A stretch of DNA of 64,000 bases from Clostridium swellfunianum (GTDB lineage: Bacteria; Bacillota; Clostridia; Clostridiales; Clostridiaceae). The notes beneath the pieces were generated by a model. That model was not told the DNA's origin. It did not search any database and saw only the letters and a program-made list of their open reading frames with translations. Positions 16,821-25,501 of the stretch are shown in pieces. The stretch's first letter is position 1, and each line of letters starts with the position of its first letter. The stretch is from NCBI RefSeq assembly GCF_023656515.1, contig NZ_JAMOFV010000006.1, forward strand, positions 2,898,036 through 2,962,035, given 5' to 3'. The translations under genes and the position numbers were made by a program.

Positions 16821-16870
16821 TAAAAAAGTATATAAGTTTTACTTTTATGTAAAACTTATATACTTTTTTA
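16821..16870 (-). terminator. Terminator of degV
   Basis: Perfect 22-bp arms (16821-16842 and 16849-16870) around a 6-base loop, directly after the degV stop codon, with a T-run on the minus strand. Confidence 0.9.
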
Positions 16871-16882
16871 TTATTATTTAAT

Positions 16883-17728
16883 TTAACCTTCTTTAAGCAT
16901 TATTATACCTAATAAGCCTGGTCCAGTATGAACTCCTAATGCAGGGCTGATATCAGTAAAATGAATAGCAGAGATATTTTCTCTTCCCACAAAAGCTTCA
17001 TACAATAATTGTCCTTCTTCCATAGCTCCGCCTTGGAGTATGTAAACTTCTGCCTTGCCAGCAGCTAAGACATCTTTTGCTATGTCAGCAAGCTTGGAAA
17101 TAGATTGCTTTCTTCCTCTAACTTTAGCATAGGTAAAGTATTTACCATCATCATCTACAGAAATTATAGGCTTAAGCTTTAATAAATCGCCTATAGTACC
17201 TGCAACTCTTCCAATCCGCCCTCCCTTTTTTAGATATTCAAGAGTTTCAACCACGTAATACACTAAAACTCTTTCTTTGATGGAAGGGAGAAGGTTAACT
17301 ATTTCTTCAAAGCTTTTACCATATGCTATGAGTTCTCCACACTTAGCAACTACAGCACCTAAACCAGCTGAAAGAGTTTTTGAATCAAAAACAAAGGTAG
17401 TTAAATTATGATGCTGATCGCTTACCAGCTTGAAGGTGTTAAAGGTTCCGGACAAACCAGAAGAGATAGTTATAGCAATTACATGCGTACACCCTTCATC
17501 TTCTGCGGCAGTAAATAAATCATCAATATCCTGCATGGACGGCATAGAAGTGGTAGGTATTTCTTGCGAGAGTCTGTCGTAGACCTCCTTAGGCTGTATA
17601 TTTACTCTGTCTATGTATTCTTTGTCTTTGTAAATAATCCTTAAAGGTGCTACTTTAATGTTGTATTTTTTTATAATTTCTTGTGTTAGGTCACATGAAC
17701 TGTCTGTAATCAATGCAATTTTACTCAA
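16883..17728 (-). CDS. DegV family fatty-acid-binding protein
   Basis: A 281-residue protein of standard DegV length. It has the N-terminal ALITDSSCDL, the TSMPSMQDIDDLF segment (fatty-acid head-group contacts), AITISSGLSGTFN (about 91-103) and the C-terminal HTGPGLLGI motif. DegV-like (FakB) proteins bind fatty acids and present them to the kinase FakA for exogenous fatty-acid incorporation. No fakA is seen here. ATG 17728 follows AAGGAG, and an extended -10 (TGCTATAAT) lies at 17764-17759. It is monocistronic. Confidence 0.92.
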   Translation of the reverse strand: MSKIALITDSSCDLTQEIIKKYNIKVAPLRIIYKDKEYIDRVNIQPKEVYDRLSQEIPTTSMPSMQDIDDLFTAAEDEGCTHVIAITISSGLSGTFNTFKLVSDQHHNLTTFVFDSKTLSAGLGAVVAKCGELIAYGKSFEEIVNLLPSIKERVLVYYVVETLEYLKKGGRIGRVAGTIGDLLKLKPIISVDDDGKYFTYAKVRGRKQSISKLADIAKDVLAAGKAEVYILQGGAMEEGQLLYEAFVGRENISAIHFTDISPALGVHTGPGLLGIIMLKEG

Positions 17729-17758
17729 AGCAGTAATCTCCTTACTATTAATGGCGTA

Positions 17759-17767
17759 ATTATAGCA
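17759..17767 (-). promoter_or_regulatory. Extended -10 promoter of degV
   Basis: The minus strand reads TGCTATAAT ending 31 bases before the ATG; the TG extension compensates for a poor -35. Confidence 0.45.
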
Positions 17768-17979
17768 TAGTTGTACATTAACAGATAGTATATATTAATA
17801 TTTTTATTAAATTTATATAAATTATTCGTTTTATTACGAATTAACATATAGTATAAACTTATTGTAAACTATTAAATAAACAATTATAATTTTATTAAGA
17901 GTAAAAATTGTAAAATAATATAAACGATGTTAAGCTGTATAAAATAGTACACTAGAAAACAAGGGGGATAAAAAATAAA

Positions 17980-19092
17980 ATGGGGGAGATCAACTTATTC
18001 ACAGCTTTAATAATGGCTTTAATAGCTGGTGTAGCTATAATGGAATATTTTAAAATAAAGAAAATCAATAGAAAACTTTTGCTTTTAGAAAAAGTTAGAC
18101 GTACTTTGTATGAAGTTGCCGAAAAAATTATAAGGATAAACTCCGAAGAGGAGGCATATACTCTTGTTTTGGAAACTGCAATAGAACTTATACCTCATGC
18201 ATCTAAAGGAAGCATACTTCTTTTAGATGAAGATTGTCAATTCCATTATAAGACTTTGAAAGGATACTCTGAGGAGCTTAAAAAAATCTCTTTAAAAAAG
18301 GAAGAGATATATCTATACAAAATAAATAATTTTACGGAGACAGCTATTATTAAGGATCCAAATAGATTCGACGAGGATGTAATAAGACCTGATAAAGTTC
18401 ATAAGATGAACACTCTTGAAGTTCTTGATATTAGCTGTACAATGAGTTCTCCAATATTTATAGAGGACAACCTCATAGGTATAATTAATGTTGATAGTAT
18501 AATTAAGGGAAAGTTTTTTACTGATGAAGATTTAGCGCTTATGAATTACATTAATAATGAGCTTCAACTAGCTTTGAAAAATTCATTTGTCCAAAATAAA
18601 CTTAAATATATGGCAAATTATGATGAACTAACAGGCTTATATAACCGTAGATACTTTAAGCAATTTTTAAGCAAGGAGCTATCACAGGCAAAAAGGTATA
18701 AAACCCAATGCTGTCTTGCTCTGATTGACTTGGATGATTTTAAATTGATAAATGATAACTATGGACATAACATGGGAGATAAAGCACTGAAGCTTTTTGC
18801 CAATGTTCTTAGAAAAAATTTAAGAAAAACTGATATTTTTGCAAGAATGTCAGGTGATGAATTTGTTATTCTATTTATAAATTGCAGCAAGCAAGATGCA
18901 ACCCAAAGGCTTGAAGATATAAGAAAAGAACTATCAAAGCAAAGGCTTGAGAATATAGTTTTGAGTTTTAGCTATGGCGTTAGCGAAATAAATTCAGAAA
19001 TTGATTTAAGTCAAGATGATATTTTTGGTACTGCTGATAAGGAAATGTATTGCGACAAGCATGAGAAGAACATGAGAAAAAAGGCCATATAA
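17980..19092 (+). CDS. GAF-GGDEF diguanylate cyclase
   Basis: A 370-residue signalling protein with an N-terminal membrane segment (about residues 4-20), a GAF-like domain (about 38-200, LVLETAIELIPHASKGSILLLDE) and a C-terminal GGDEF domain (about 208-365). The GGDEF domain begins YDELTGLYNRRYF. The active-site loop reads SGDEF in place of GGDEF, a substitution found in active cyclases. RKTD stands five residues before it, so the inhibitory I-site is intact. It should make c-di-GMP from two GTP under control of a GAF ligand. Start ATG 17980 has AAGGGGGAT some 12 bases upstream. It stands alone. Confidence 0.9.
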   Translation: MGEINLFTALIMALIAGVAIMEYFKIKKINRKLLLLEKVRRTLYEVAEKIIRINSEEEAYTLVLETAIELIPHASKGSILLLDEDCQFHYKTLKGYSEELKKISLKKEEIYLYKINNFTETAIIKDPNRFDEDVIRPDKVHKMNTLEVLDISCTMSSPIFIEDNLIGIINVDSIIKGKFFTDEDLALMNYINNELQLALKNSFVQNKLKYMANYDELTGLYNRRYFKQFLSKELSQAKRYKTQCCLALIDLDDFKLINDNYGHNMGDKALKLFANVLRKNLRKTDIFARMSGDEFVILFINCSKQDATQRLEDIRKELSKQRLENIVLSFSYGVSEINSEIDLSQDDIFGTADKEMYCDKHEKNMRKKAI

Positions 19093-19267
19093 CCATATAT
19101 AAGTTTATGAATACAAGAACATAAAAATATAAGAACATAAGAATATAACAAGTTAAGAATTTAATCAGCAGAGCATAAAGGTTGAAAATAGATAGTGATA
19201 ATTAAAGTGATTTGTTATAATTAATTAGTACTTTAAGTTTAGTTTAAATAAAGGAGTTTATGACAAC

Positions 19268-20077
19268 ATGAAAAATTTACTTACAGCGATAATTGTTATA
19301 GTATTAGTAACAACTATATTTAAAATTAATATATTGGCTGGACTGCTTATAGTGGCTGGTGCATTATTTTTCTTTATATACAAAAATCGTCCAATCATAT
19401 ATATGATTAGAGCAAATAAGAATTACTCTGATGGAAATATAAAAGAAGCAATGATACTATATGAAAAATCCTATAAGCTTAAAGAGAATAATCCTAAGGC
19501 AGCAATAAATTATTCTTATATGCTTTTAAAACAAGGTGAACTGGATAAAGCTCAGAATGTGCTGGAAAATATAATGAAGACAACATTAAATGTAGGGGAC
19601 AGATCAAACGTTGTTATTAATCTTTCACTTGTTTTGTGGAAAAATGGAAATCTAGATGAAGCTGTCAAAGCACTTGAAGAATTATACGGCAATGGTTATA
19701 AGAATACACTAGTATATCAAAATCTTGGATTTTTTTATATATTAAGTGGAGATTTAGAAAAAGCTCTGCAGTTTAATACGGAGGCTTATGAGTATAACAG
19801 CTCGGATGCCAGCATATTAGACAACTTGGCTATGACTTATTATCACATGACTGATTATGACAAGGCAATTGAAAGTTTCGAAAAGCTTATGTCTATGAAT
19901 CCAGCCTTTGTTACGGCTTATTATTACTATGGTTTAACTTTGGATAAGAAAGGAAAACCTGTAGAAGCCTTGGAAGCTATAAAAAAGGCTTTGGAATGTA
20001 ATTTTTCTTTTTTAACTTCTATAAAAAGAGAAGATGTAGAAAATGAAATTGAAAGATTAGAAAAGTTAATCAAATAA
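19268..20077 (+). CDS. Tetratricopeptide-repeat membrane protein
   Basis: A 269-residue protein with two hydrophobic segments at the N-terminus (about 4-20 and 22-38), then four to five TPR units between residues 50 and 262. These include GNIKEAMILYEKSYKL, GELDKAQNVLENIM, GDLEKALQFNTEAYEYN, TDYDKAIESFEKLMSMNP and GKPVEALEAIKKALEC. TPR arrays are protein-binding scaffolds; partner and pathway are unknown. ATG 19268 follows AAAGGAG by about 11 bases. A terminator follows. Confidence 0.88.
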   Translation: MKNLLTAIIVIVLVTTIFKINILAGLLIVAGALFFFIYKNRPIIYMIRANKNYSDGNIKEAMILYEKSYKLKENNPKAAINYSYMLLKQGELDKAQNVLENIMKTTLNVGDRSNVVINLSLVLWKNGNLDEAVKALEELYGNGYKNTLVYQNLGFFYILSGDLEKALQFNTEAYEYNSSDASILDNLAMTYYHMTDYDKAIESFEKLMSMNPAFVTAYYYYGLTLDKKGKPVEALEAIKKALECNFSFLTSIKREDVENEIERLEKLIK

Positions 20078-20090
20078 ATATTTTATTACG

Positions 20091-20121
20091 AAGGTCTCAG
20101 TTTGCAGCTGAGACTTTTTAT
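20091..20121 (+). terminator. Terminator after the TPR gene
   Basis: GTCTCAG (20094-20100) pairs with CTGAGAC (20108-20114), followed by TTTTTATTTT. Confidence 0.85.
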
Positions 20122-20319
20122 TTTAGGTTCCCTTTTATTAGAAAATAGTGTTAGTGTAGCACAGAGGACTTGCATTTAAGAAAGCGTAGCTGTGTAAATT
20201 CTCCGTTAAACTCAGTAGTGTTTTAAATGCATAGATTTATGTATTTAGTCGAATACTTATATCGAGATAATAAACATACATTAATGTATACCTCACTGAA
20301 AATATTTTCAAAAAACATA
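20122..20319. other. Non-coding stretch upstream of the maltodextrin operon
   Basis: About 200 bases without a gene or a recognisable RNA. CACAG (about 20160) and CTGTG (about 20189) could close a weak hairpin. I see no tRNA-like or riboswitch-like pattern. Confidence 0.5.
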
Positions 20320-20348
20320 TTGACTCCTTAGTTTTAGTAGGCTATAAT
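20320..20348 (+). promoter_or_regulatory. Sigma-A promoter of the malEFG operon
   Basis: -35 TTGACT (20320-20325), a 17-base spacer and -10 TATAAT (20343-20348). This is near-consensus and the best promoter in the window. Confidence 0.85.
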
Positions 20349-20359
20349 TAATACATAAA

Positions 20360-20375
20360 GTGCAAACGGTTGCAC
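20360..20375 (+). promoter_or_regulatory. LacI-family operator (MalR-type) or cre site
   Basis: GTGCAAACGGTTGCAC is a near-perfect palindrome centred on CG, the hallmark of LacI-family operators, and it also fits TGNNANCGNNNNCA for CcpA. It begins about 12 bases after the -10, so a bound repressor would block transcription start or elongation. Confidence 0.75.
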
Positions 20376-20421
20376 GAATGTTGCAAAAAAATATAAGAAT
20401 AGATTAAAGGGGGAAACTTTA

Positions 20422-21651
20422 ATGAAAAGATCTAAAGTTTTAGTATCAGCATTAGCAGCTATGATAGTTGCAACTGCATTAGCGGGATGCGGTAAGAAAG
20501 CAGAACCAGCTCCATCAGCAGGCGGAAATACACCAGCTAAAGGTGGAAAGAAAATAATTGTTTGGTCACATCTTAAGCCAGAAGAAGTAACAGCTATAAA
20601 GCCAATCGCTGAAGAGTGGGCAAAGAGCACTGGCAATACAGTTGAAGTTTTAGAAGACAAGGGAGATATGAATGCTTTTGCTCAAGCAGCGGCTAGTGCT
20701 AAGGCAGCAGATATTATGTACGGTCTTCCACACGATAACCTTGGTGCTTTCGTAAAGGCAGGAGTCGTTGCTGAAGTTCCTTCAGGAGTTATCGATGAAA
20801 GCAAGTACGAAAAGAATACAATAAATGCTGTATCTATCGGTGGAAAGAAATATGCAGTTCCAATAGCTCAAGAAACTCTTGGCTTATTCTATAATCCAGA
20901 TAAAGTTACTGCAGTTCCAAAGGATATGAATGCTTTAATAGAAGATGGAAAGAAAAACGGATTCTTATATCAAGCCAAGGATATGTACTTCAGCTATGCT
21001 GTTATAAGCGGTTTTGGAGGATATATATTCAAGGATACCAACGGTGTATTAGATCCAAATGATATTGGGCTTGCAACTGAAGGTGGAAAAAAAGGTTTTG
21101 CAATGCTTGAAAGATTCTCAAAAGAATTAGGCATGAAGTCAACAGTTGACTCAGCTAAAGCAGTTGCAGAATTCAAAGCAGGAAAAATTGCCTACTTTAT
21201 AAGCGGACCATGGGATGCTGAAGGTTTAGCAAAAGAAAAGGTAAAATTCAAAGTTGTTCCAATTCCATCAGTAGACGGAACTAACCCAGCTAAACCATTC
21301 CTTGGAGTTCAATCAGCATTTGTTAACTCAAAGTCAAAGAACCAAACAGAAGCTTGGGAATTAATGAAGTATTTAACAGCTAAAACAGAAAAACAACTTT
21401 GGGAAGTTGGACACAGACTACCAGTATTAAAGGATTCTCCAATAAATTCTGAAGTAGCAAAGACTGACTATGCTGGATTTGCTCTACAAGCTAAGAATTC
21501 ATACCCAATGCCAAACATAGTTGAAATGCAAGCTGCTTGGAAGTTAAATGATTCTCTTCCACTGTTATTAGACGGAAAGCAAGATGCTAACACATTTGCT
21601 GATACAGCTGCTAAAAACTTAAAGGCGCAATTAGCTACTCAAGCTAAATAA
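20422..21651 (+). CDS. malE: Maltodextrin ABC transporter substrate-binding lipoprotein
   Basis: A 409-residue lipoprotein with a classical signal and lipobox (ALAGC, Cys at residue 23). It is a type 1 extracellular binding protein of the MalE/MdxE class: IVWSHLKPEEVTAIKPIAEEWAKSTG near the mature N-terminus, IMYGLPHDNLGAFVKAG, and AYFISGPWDAEGL near residue 255. It binds maltodextrins outside the membrane and delivers them to MalFG. The LacI-type operator, the two permease genes and the adjacent cytoplasmic GH13 enzyme all point to alpha-glucans. ATG follows AAAGGGGGAAAC. No MalK ATPase is encoded with it. Confidence 0.9.
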   Translation: MKRSKVLVSALAAMIVATALAGCGKKAEPAPSAGGNTPAKGGKKIIVWSHLKPEEVTAIKPIAEEWAKSTGNTVEVLEDKGDMNAFAQAAASAKAADIMYGLPHDNLGAFVKAGVVAEVPSGVIDESKYEKNTINAVSIGGKKYAVPIAQETLGLFYNPDKVTAVPKDMNALIEDGKKNGFLYQAKDMYFSYAVISGFGGYIFKDTNGVLDPNDIGLATEGGKKGFAMLERFSKELGMKSTVDSAKAVAEFKAGKIAYFISGPWDAEGLAKEKVKFKVVPIPSVDGTNPAKPFLGVQSAFVNSKSKNQTEAWELMKYLTAKTEKQLWEVGHRLPVLKDSPINSEVAKTDYAGFALQAKNSYPMPNIVEMQAAWKLNDSLPLLLDGKQDANTFADTAAKNLKAQLATQAK

Positions 21652-21700
21652 TATAACTAAAGATCATACACCCGAGGGTGATTATAAAAATATGCAAATT

Positions 21701-21728
21701 AAATAGGAGGGGATATCCCCTCCTATTT
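21701..21728 (+). promoter_or_regulatory. Intercistronic hairpin between malE and malF
   Basis: A perfect 28-base palindrome (AAATAGGAGGGGAT and its complement) without a T-run. It is placed to stabilise the malE mRNA 3' end or partly attenuate malFG, so that binding protein outnumbers permease. Confidence 0.75.
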
Positions 21729-21790
21729 GATAATAAAGACATAAAGCTGATAATAGTTATATATAAATAAGTAATATATGGAGGATTACA

Positions 21791-22723
21791 ATGGAAAGGA
21801 AGAAAAAAGGTAATATATTGGGTAAATTTAAACCATACTTTTATCTATCGCCAGCACTTATTTCAATAATACTTTTAAGCTTGCTACCTATACTTTATAC
21901 AATTTATATTGCTTTTACAAATTATAATATAAATAATATGGAGAACTTTAAGGTTATTGGGCTTGAAAATTTTAAGCAGATACTTACAGGACCATTAAAG
22001 CCAATATTTTTACCAGTTTTCTTATGGACTATAGTATTTGCAGCTATTTTAACCTTTGGTAACTATTTTATTGGATTATTCATAGCAATGCTTTTAAACA
22101 ACCCTAACATGAAAGAAAAAGGTTTATATAAAGGATTATTTATAATTCCGTGGGCGCTTCCTGCTACAATTGCAATACTATCCTGGCAGGGACTTCTAAA
22201 TGATGATTATGGAACAATAAATATGCTTCTTAAAAAGCTTGGCATTATAAGTGCAAATATTCCATGGCTTACAGATGGAACATGGGCAAGAGTAGGTATT
22301 ATAATAGTAAGCTTATGGCTTGGATTCCCTTACATGATGAACGTTTGCTTAGGTGCTTTATCTGCTATTCCAGACACTTATTATGAAGCAGCGGATATAG
22401 ATGGAGCAAACTGGTGGCAAAAGTTTACTAAAATTACTCTTCCATCATTAGCATCATCATCAATTCCATTATTAATATCATCCTTCTCCTTTAACTTTAA
22501 TAATTTTGGTGCAGCATATTTAATAACTGGTGGAGGACCAGCTAAATTGGATACCCCTTTTGCTGGACATACTGACATACTAGCGAGCGCTGCCTTTAAA
22601 ATGGTAAATACTTTGTTTAGATATGATTTAGGAGCTGCATTAAGCGTATTGATATTTATCCTCATCGGAACAATAAGCTTCTTCCAGATGAAAATGTCAG
22701 GTGCATTTGAGGAGGTAGATTAA
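21791..22723 (+). CDS. malF: Maltodextrin ABC transporter permease MalF
   Basis: A 310-residue permease with six membrane helices. It begins MERKKKGNILGKFKPYFYLSPALISIILLS, and the EAA loop is YEAADIDGANWWQKFTKITLP (about residues 198-218), which docks onto the ATPase. It is shorter than the enterobacterial MalF because it lacks the large periplasmic loop, as is normal in Firmicutes. It is followed two bases later by malG. The ATG is preceded by GGAGG. Confidence 0.92.
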   Translation: MERKKKGNILGKFKPYFYLSPALISIILLSLLPILYTIYIAFTNYNINNMENFKVIGLENFKQILTGPLKPIFLPVFLWTIVFAAILTFGNYFIGLFIAMLLNNPNMKEKGLYKGLFIIPWALPATIAILSWQGLLNDDYGTINMLLKKLGIISANIPWLTDGTWARVGIIIVSLWLGFPYMMNVCLGALSAIPDTYYEAADIDGANWWQKFTKITLPSLASSSIPLLISSFSFNFNNFGAAYLITGGGPAKLDTPFAGHTDILASAAFKMVNTLFRYDLGAALSVLIFILIGTISFFQMKMSGAFEEVD

Positions 22724-22725
22724 CA

Positions 22726-23622
22726 ATGAATACAAAAACTAATAATTCGAACGAAGGACAATTAGTTTATAAGAATAGATTAAAGCCAAGAGATGTAAGA
22801 AATCTTTGGCTAAGCAGAATAGTTATTTGGATATTACTTGTAATTGTATTGTTTCCGTTAGTATCCATAATTACAGCCTCACTTTCAAAGGGTAATTATT
22901 TTGTTCAAGGAAACATATTTCCAACTGAGATAACTTTAGAAAATTATATAGGATTATTTTCAGGAGAATCTGCAAAGGGTGGAGATTTTCCAATATGGAT
23001 AAAAAACAGCTTGATTCTTTGTTCTTCAGTTGCGTTGCTTCAGCTTTTTATGACTGGAACCGCAGCTTATGCATTTTCAAGAATGAGATTTAAGGGAAGA
23101 AAGAAAGGGCTCATGTCTCTTTTACTTCTTCAAATGTTCCCAAGTATGATGACAATATCAGCTATATACTATATACTTTTTAAGTTTAATTTGATTGACA
23201 ATCTGTATGCTTTAATACTTATTTTTGCTGGTGGAAGCGCTTATAATATCTGGCTTTTAAAAGGCTACTTTGACAGCTTGCCAATTGAACTTGACGAGGC
23301 AGCTATGGTTGATGGCGCTACTCATTGGCAGATATTCACAAAGATAATACTTCCGTTGTCAGTACCTATGCTTATAGTAATGTTCTTGTTTAGTTTTATA
23401 GGAACCTACAGTGAATATATTATAAGTGCTGTAGCCTTAAAATCACCTGAAAATTATACTGTAGCACTAGGACTCAGACAATTTATAAATAACCAATATT
23501 CAGCTAACTGGACTAAGTTTGCAGCAGCAGCGGTTTTATCCTCACTTCCAATAGTTATAATCTTTATGCTGCTTCAGAAATTTATACAAAAGGGTCTTGT
23601 TGCAGGAGCTGTTAAGGGCTAA
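22726..23622 (+). CDS. malG: Maltodextrin ABC transporter permease MalG
   Basis: A 298-residue permease with six membrane helices and the EAA loop DEAAMVDGATHWQIFTKIILP (about residues 189-209). It has the typical C-terminal FVAGAVKG-like end (KGLVAGAVKG). It pairs with MalF to form the channel for maltodextrin import. The start is two bases after the malF stop, so translation is coupled. A strong hairpin follows before the GH13 gene, yet that gene shares the same direction and substrate. Confidence 0.92.
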   Translation: MNTKTNNSNEGQLVYKNRLKPRDVRNLWLSRIVIWILLVIVLFPLVSIITASLSKGNYFVQGNIFPTEITLENYIGLFSGESAKGGDFPIWIKNSLILCSSVALLQLFMTGTAAYAFSRMRFKGRKKGLMSLLLLQMFPSMMTISAIYYILFKFNLIDNLYALILIFAGGSAYNIWLLKGYFDSLPIELDEAAMVDGATHWQIFTKIILPLSVPMLIVMFLFSFIGTYSEYIISAVALKSPENYTVALGLRQFINNQYSANWTKFAAAAVLSSLPIVIIFMLLQKFIQKGLVAGAVKG

Positions 23623-23644
23623 AAAATATAGTTAATGCAAAATT

Positions 23645-23687
23645 GGTATCTATAAATTCGGTGTTATACACCTAGTTTGTAGATACC
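23645..23687 (+). terminator. Hairpin after malG
   Basis: GGTATCTATAAA (23645-23656) pairs with TTTGTAGATACC (23676-23687), with an inner GGTGT/ACACC stem. The T-run is weak, so some readthrough into the GH13 gene is likely. Confidence 0.65.
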
Positions 23688-23722
23688 TTATATTTATGTG
23701 GAAAATGTTTTAGGAGGAATAT

Positions 23723-25459
23723 ATGAATAAACATGCAATATATCATATAACTGATATACCATACGCTTATGGAATAGATGAAAAAACTTTGCTTATAAGG
23801 ATTAGAACGGCAAAAGGGGATATAGCTAGGGCTATAATTTACTATAAAGATAGATATGACTGGGAAAACCCATTCAAGACCAAAATTATGGCTGTTACAG
23901 AATCAGATGAATTATTCGATTATTACGAGGCGGAAATCAGTGTTGAAGAAGGTAGATACAGATACTACTTCGGTCTTCAAGATGTTAAAAATGAAAGAAC
24001 ATTTTTGACCGAAAGAGGTATGTTTACTGAGCTGAGAGAACCAAAAGAACAGGGAGCATTTCAATTTGCATATTTAAATTCTATTGATGTTTACGAAAGT
24101 CCAGATTGGGCTCAAGAAGGAATAGTGTATCAAATATTTCCTGATAGATTTAATAATGGAGATAAGACTAATGATCCTGAAAATACATTTGGTTGGGAAG
24201 AGCCTGTAACAACTACTAGCCTGTTTGGAGGGGATCTTCAAGGAATAATTGATAAGCTAGATTATTTGAAGGAGCTTGGTGTAAACCTGATTTATTTGAC
24301 TCCTATATTTTCCTCTTCAACAAATCACAAATACAATACTCGTGATTACTACAGTATTGATTCCGCCTTCGGAAACATAGATAAGGCTAAAGAACTTGTA
24401 AACAAATGTCACGATAGGGGAATGAGAATAGTATTTGATGCGGTATTTAATCATTCCGGAGATGATTTCTTTGCATTTGAGGATGTTGTTAAAAATGGAG
24501 AGAAATCACGGTATAGGGATTGGTTTTATATCAAGGAATTTCCGGTTGATAAGGATAAGGTAAATTACTTGACCTTTGCAAACAATATTTCAACCATGCC
24601 AAAATTTAATACAAATAATCCTGAAGTAGTACAATATCTTCTTAAGGTTGCAGAATATTGGGTTAAAGAAGTAGGGATTGATGGATGGAGACTAGATGTA
24701 TGCGATGAGGTTGATCATGCCTTCTGGAGGGAATTTAGAAAGACTGTCAAAAAAGCAAATCCAGAAGCTTTAATTATTGGAGAGATAATGCATGAAGCTT
24801 CATCATGGCTTAGAGGAGATCAGCTGGACAGCATAATGAATTATCCTTTTAAACATCTATCCATAGACTTTTTTGCAAAGAGAGTTATAAATGCAGAGGA
24901 ATTTGATAGTGGCTTAACTGATAACAGAGTTATTTATATGAAAAAGATAAATAGTAATATGTTCAACCTTATAGACAGCCACGATACAGCAAGATTTTTA
25001 ACAGAGGCTGAGGGAAGAATTGAAAGATTAAAGCTTGCTGCTGCGTTCCAATTTACCTATATAGGAATGCCGTATATATACTATGGTGATGAAGTAGGTA
25101 TGACTGGTGGTAATGATCCTGACTGCAGAAGGTGCATGATATGGGATGAAGAAAAACAGAATAGAGATTTATTTGATTTTTATAAAACTTTAAGCAAGAT
25201 TAGAAAAGAAAATAAGGCATTAATCTATGGAGACTTTAAAACCTTATACAAAGATAAAAATGTTATTGTATTTAAGAGAAGTATCCAAGGGGAACAAATC
25301 ATTATAATACTCAATAATAGTGACGAGCATCACTCTTTGAAGCTTGATGAAGTGAATGGCAAGTATGAGCAGCTACTAGATGTAAATAATATTATAATTT
25401 GTGAAAATAGAATTAATTTAATACCAAATGATGTTAAAATCTTAAAAGTACTGATATAA
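23723..25459 (+). CDS. Cytoplasmic GH13 neopullulanase/cyclomaltodextrinase-type enzyme
   Basis: A 578-residue alpha-glucan hydrolase. An N-terminal beta domain of about 120 residues (CBM34-like, AYGIDEKTLLIRIRTAKGD) precedes the GH13 barrel with all four conserved regions: DAVFNHSGD, GWRLDVCDE (nucleophile Asp), IIGEIMH (acid/base Glu) and LIDSHDTARF (third Asp). The N-domain plus MPKFNTNNPEV place it in the GH13_20 group, which cleaves maltodextrins, cyclodextrins or pullulan. There is no signal peptide, so it acts on sugars imported by MalEFG just upstream. ATG follows TAGGAGGAA. Confidence 0.9.
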   Translation: MNKHAIYHITDIPYAYGIDEKTLLIRIRTAKGDIARAIIYYKDRYDWENPFKTKIMAVTESDELFDYYEAEISVEEGRYRYYFGLQDVKNERTFLTERGMFTELREPKEQGAFQFAYLNSIDVYESPDWAQEGIVYQIFPDRFNNGDKTNDPENTFGWEEPVTTTSLFGGDLQGIIDKLDYLKELGVNLIYLTPIFSSSTNHKYNTRDYYSIDSAFGNIDKAKELVNKCHDRGMRIVFDAVFNHSGDDFFAFEDVVKNGEKSRYRDWFYIKEFPVDKDKVNYLTFANNISTMPKFNTNNPEVVQYLLKVAEYWVKEVGIDGWRLDVCDEVDHAFWREFRKTVKKANPEALIIGEIMHEASSWLRGDQLDSIMNYPFKHLSIDFFAKRVINAEEFDSGLTDNRVIYMKKINSNMFNLIDSHDTARFLTEAEGRIERLKLAAAFQFTYIGMPYIYYGDEVGMTGGNDPDCRRCMIWDEEKQNRDLFDFYKTLSKIRKENKALIYGDFKTLYKDKNVIVFKRSIQGEQIIIILNNSDEHHSLKLDEVNGKYEQLLDVNNIIICENRINLIPNDVKILKVLI

Positions 25460-25501
25460 TGTAAGGAAGGTTTTATGTATTATGCTTAAGGGGTGAACAA
25501 C

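Noticed and set aside
16652-16852. Plus-strand open frame of 66 codons
   Set aside because: It runs antisense to the better supported small gene (16588-16743) and into the degV terminator; no ribosome site.
17729-17979. c-di-GMP riboswitch before the GGDEF gene
   Set aside because: None of the conserved GEMM blocks are present; the region is plain AT-rich DNA.
19100-19155. Short ATAAGAACATAA-like repeats after the GGDEF gene
   Set aside because: Low-complexity AT-rich sequence with irregular spacing; no reason to treat it as an element.
20122-20319. Possible RNA gene upstream of malE
   Set aside because: No cloverleaf, no known riboswitch block and only weak pairings; left as a non-coding stretch.
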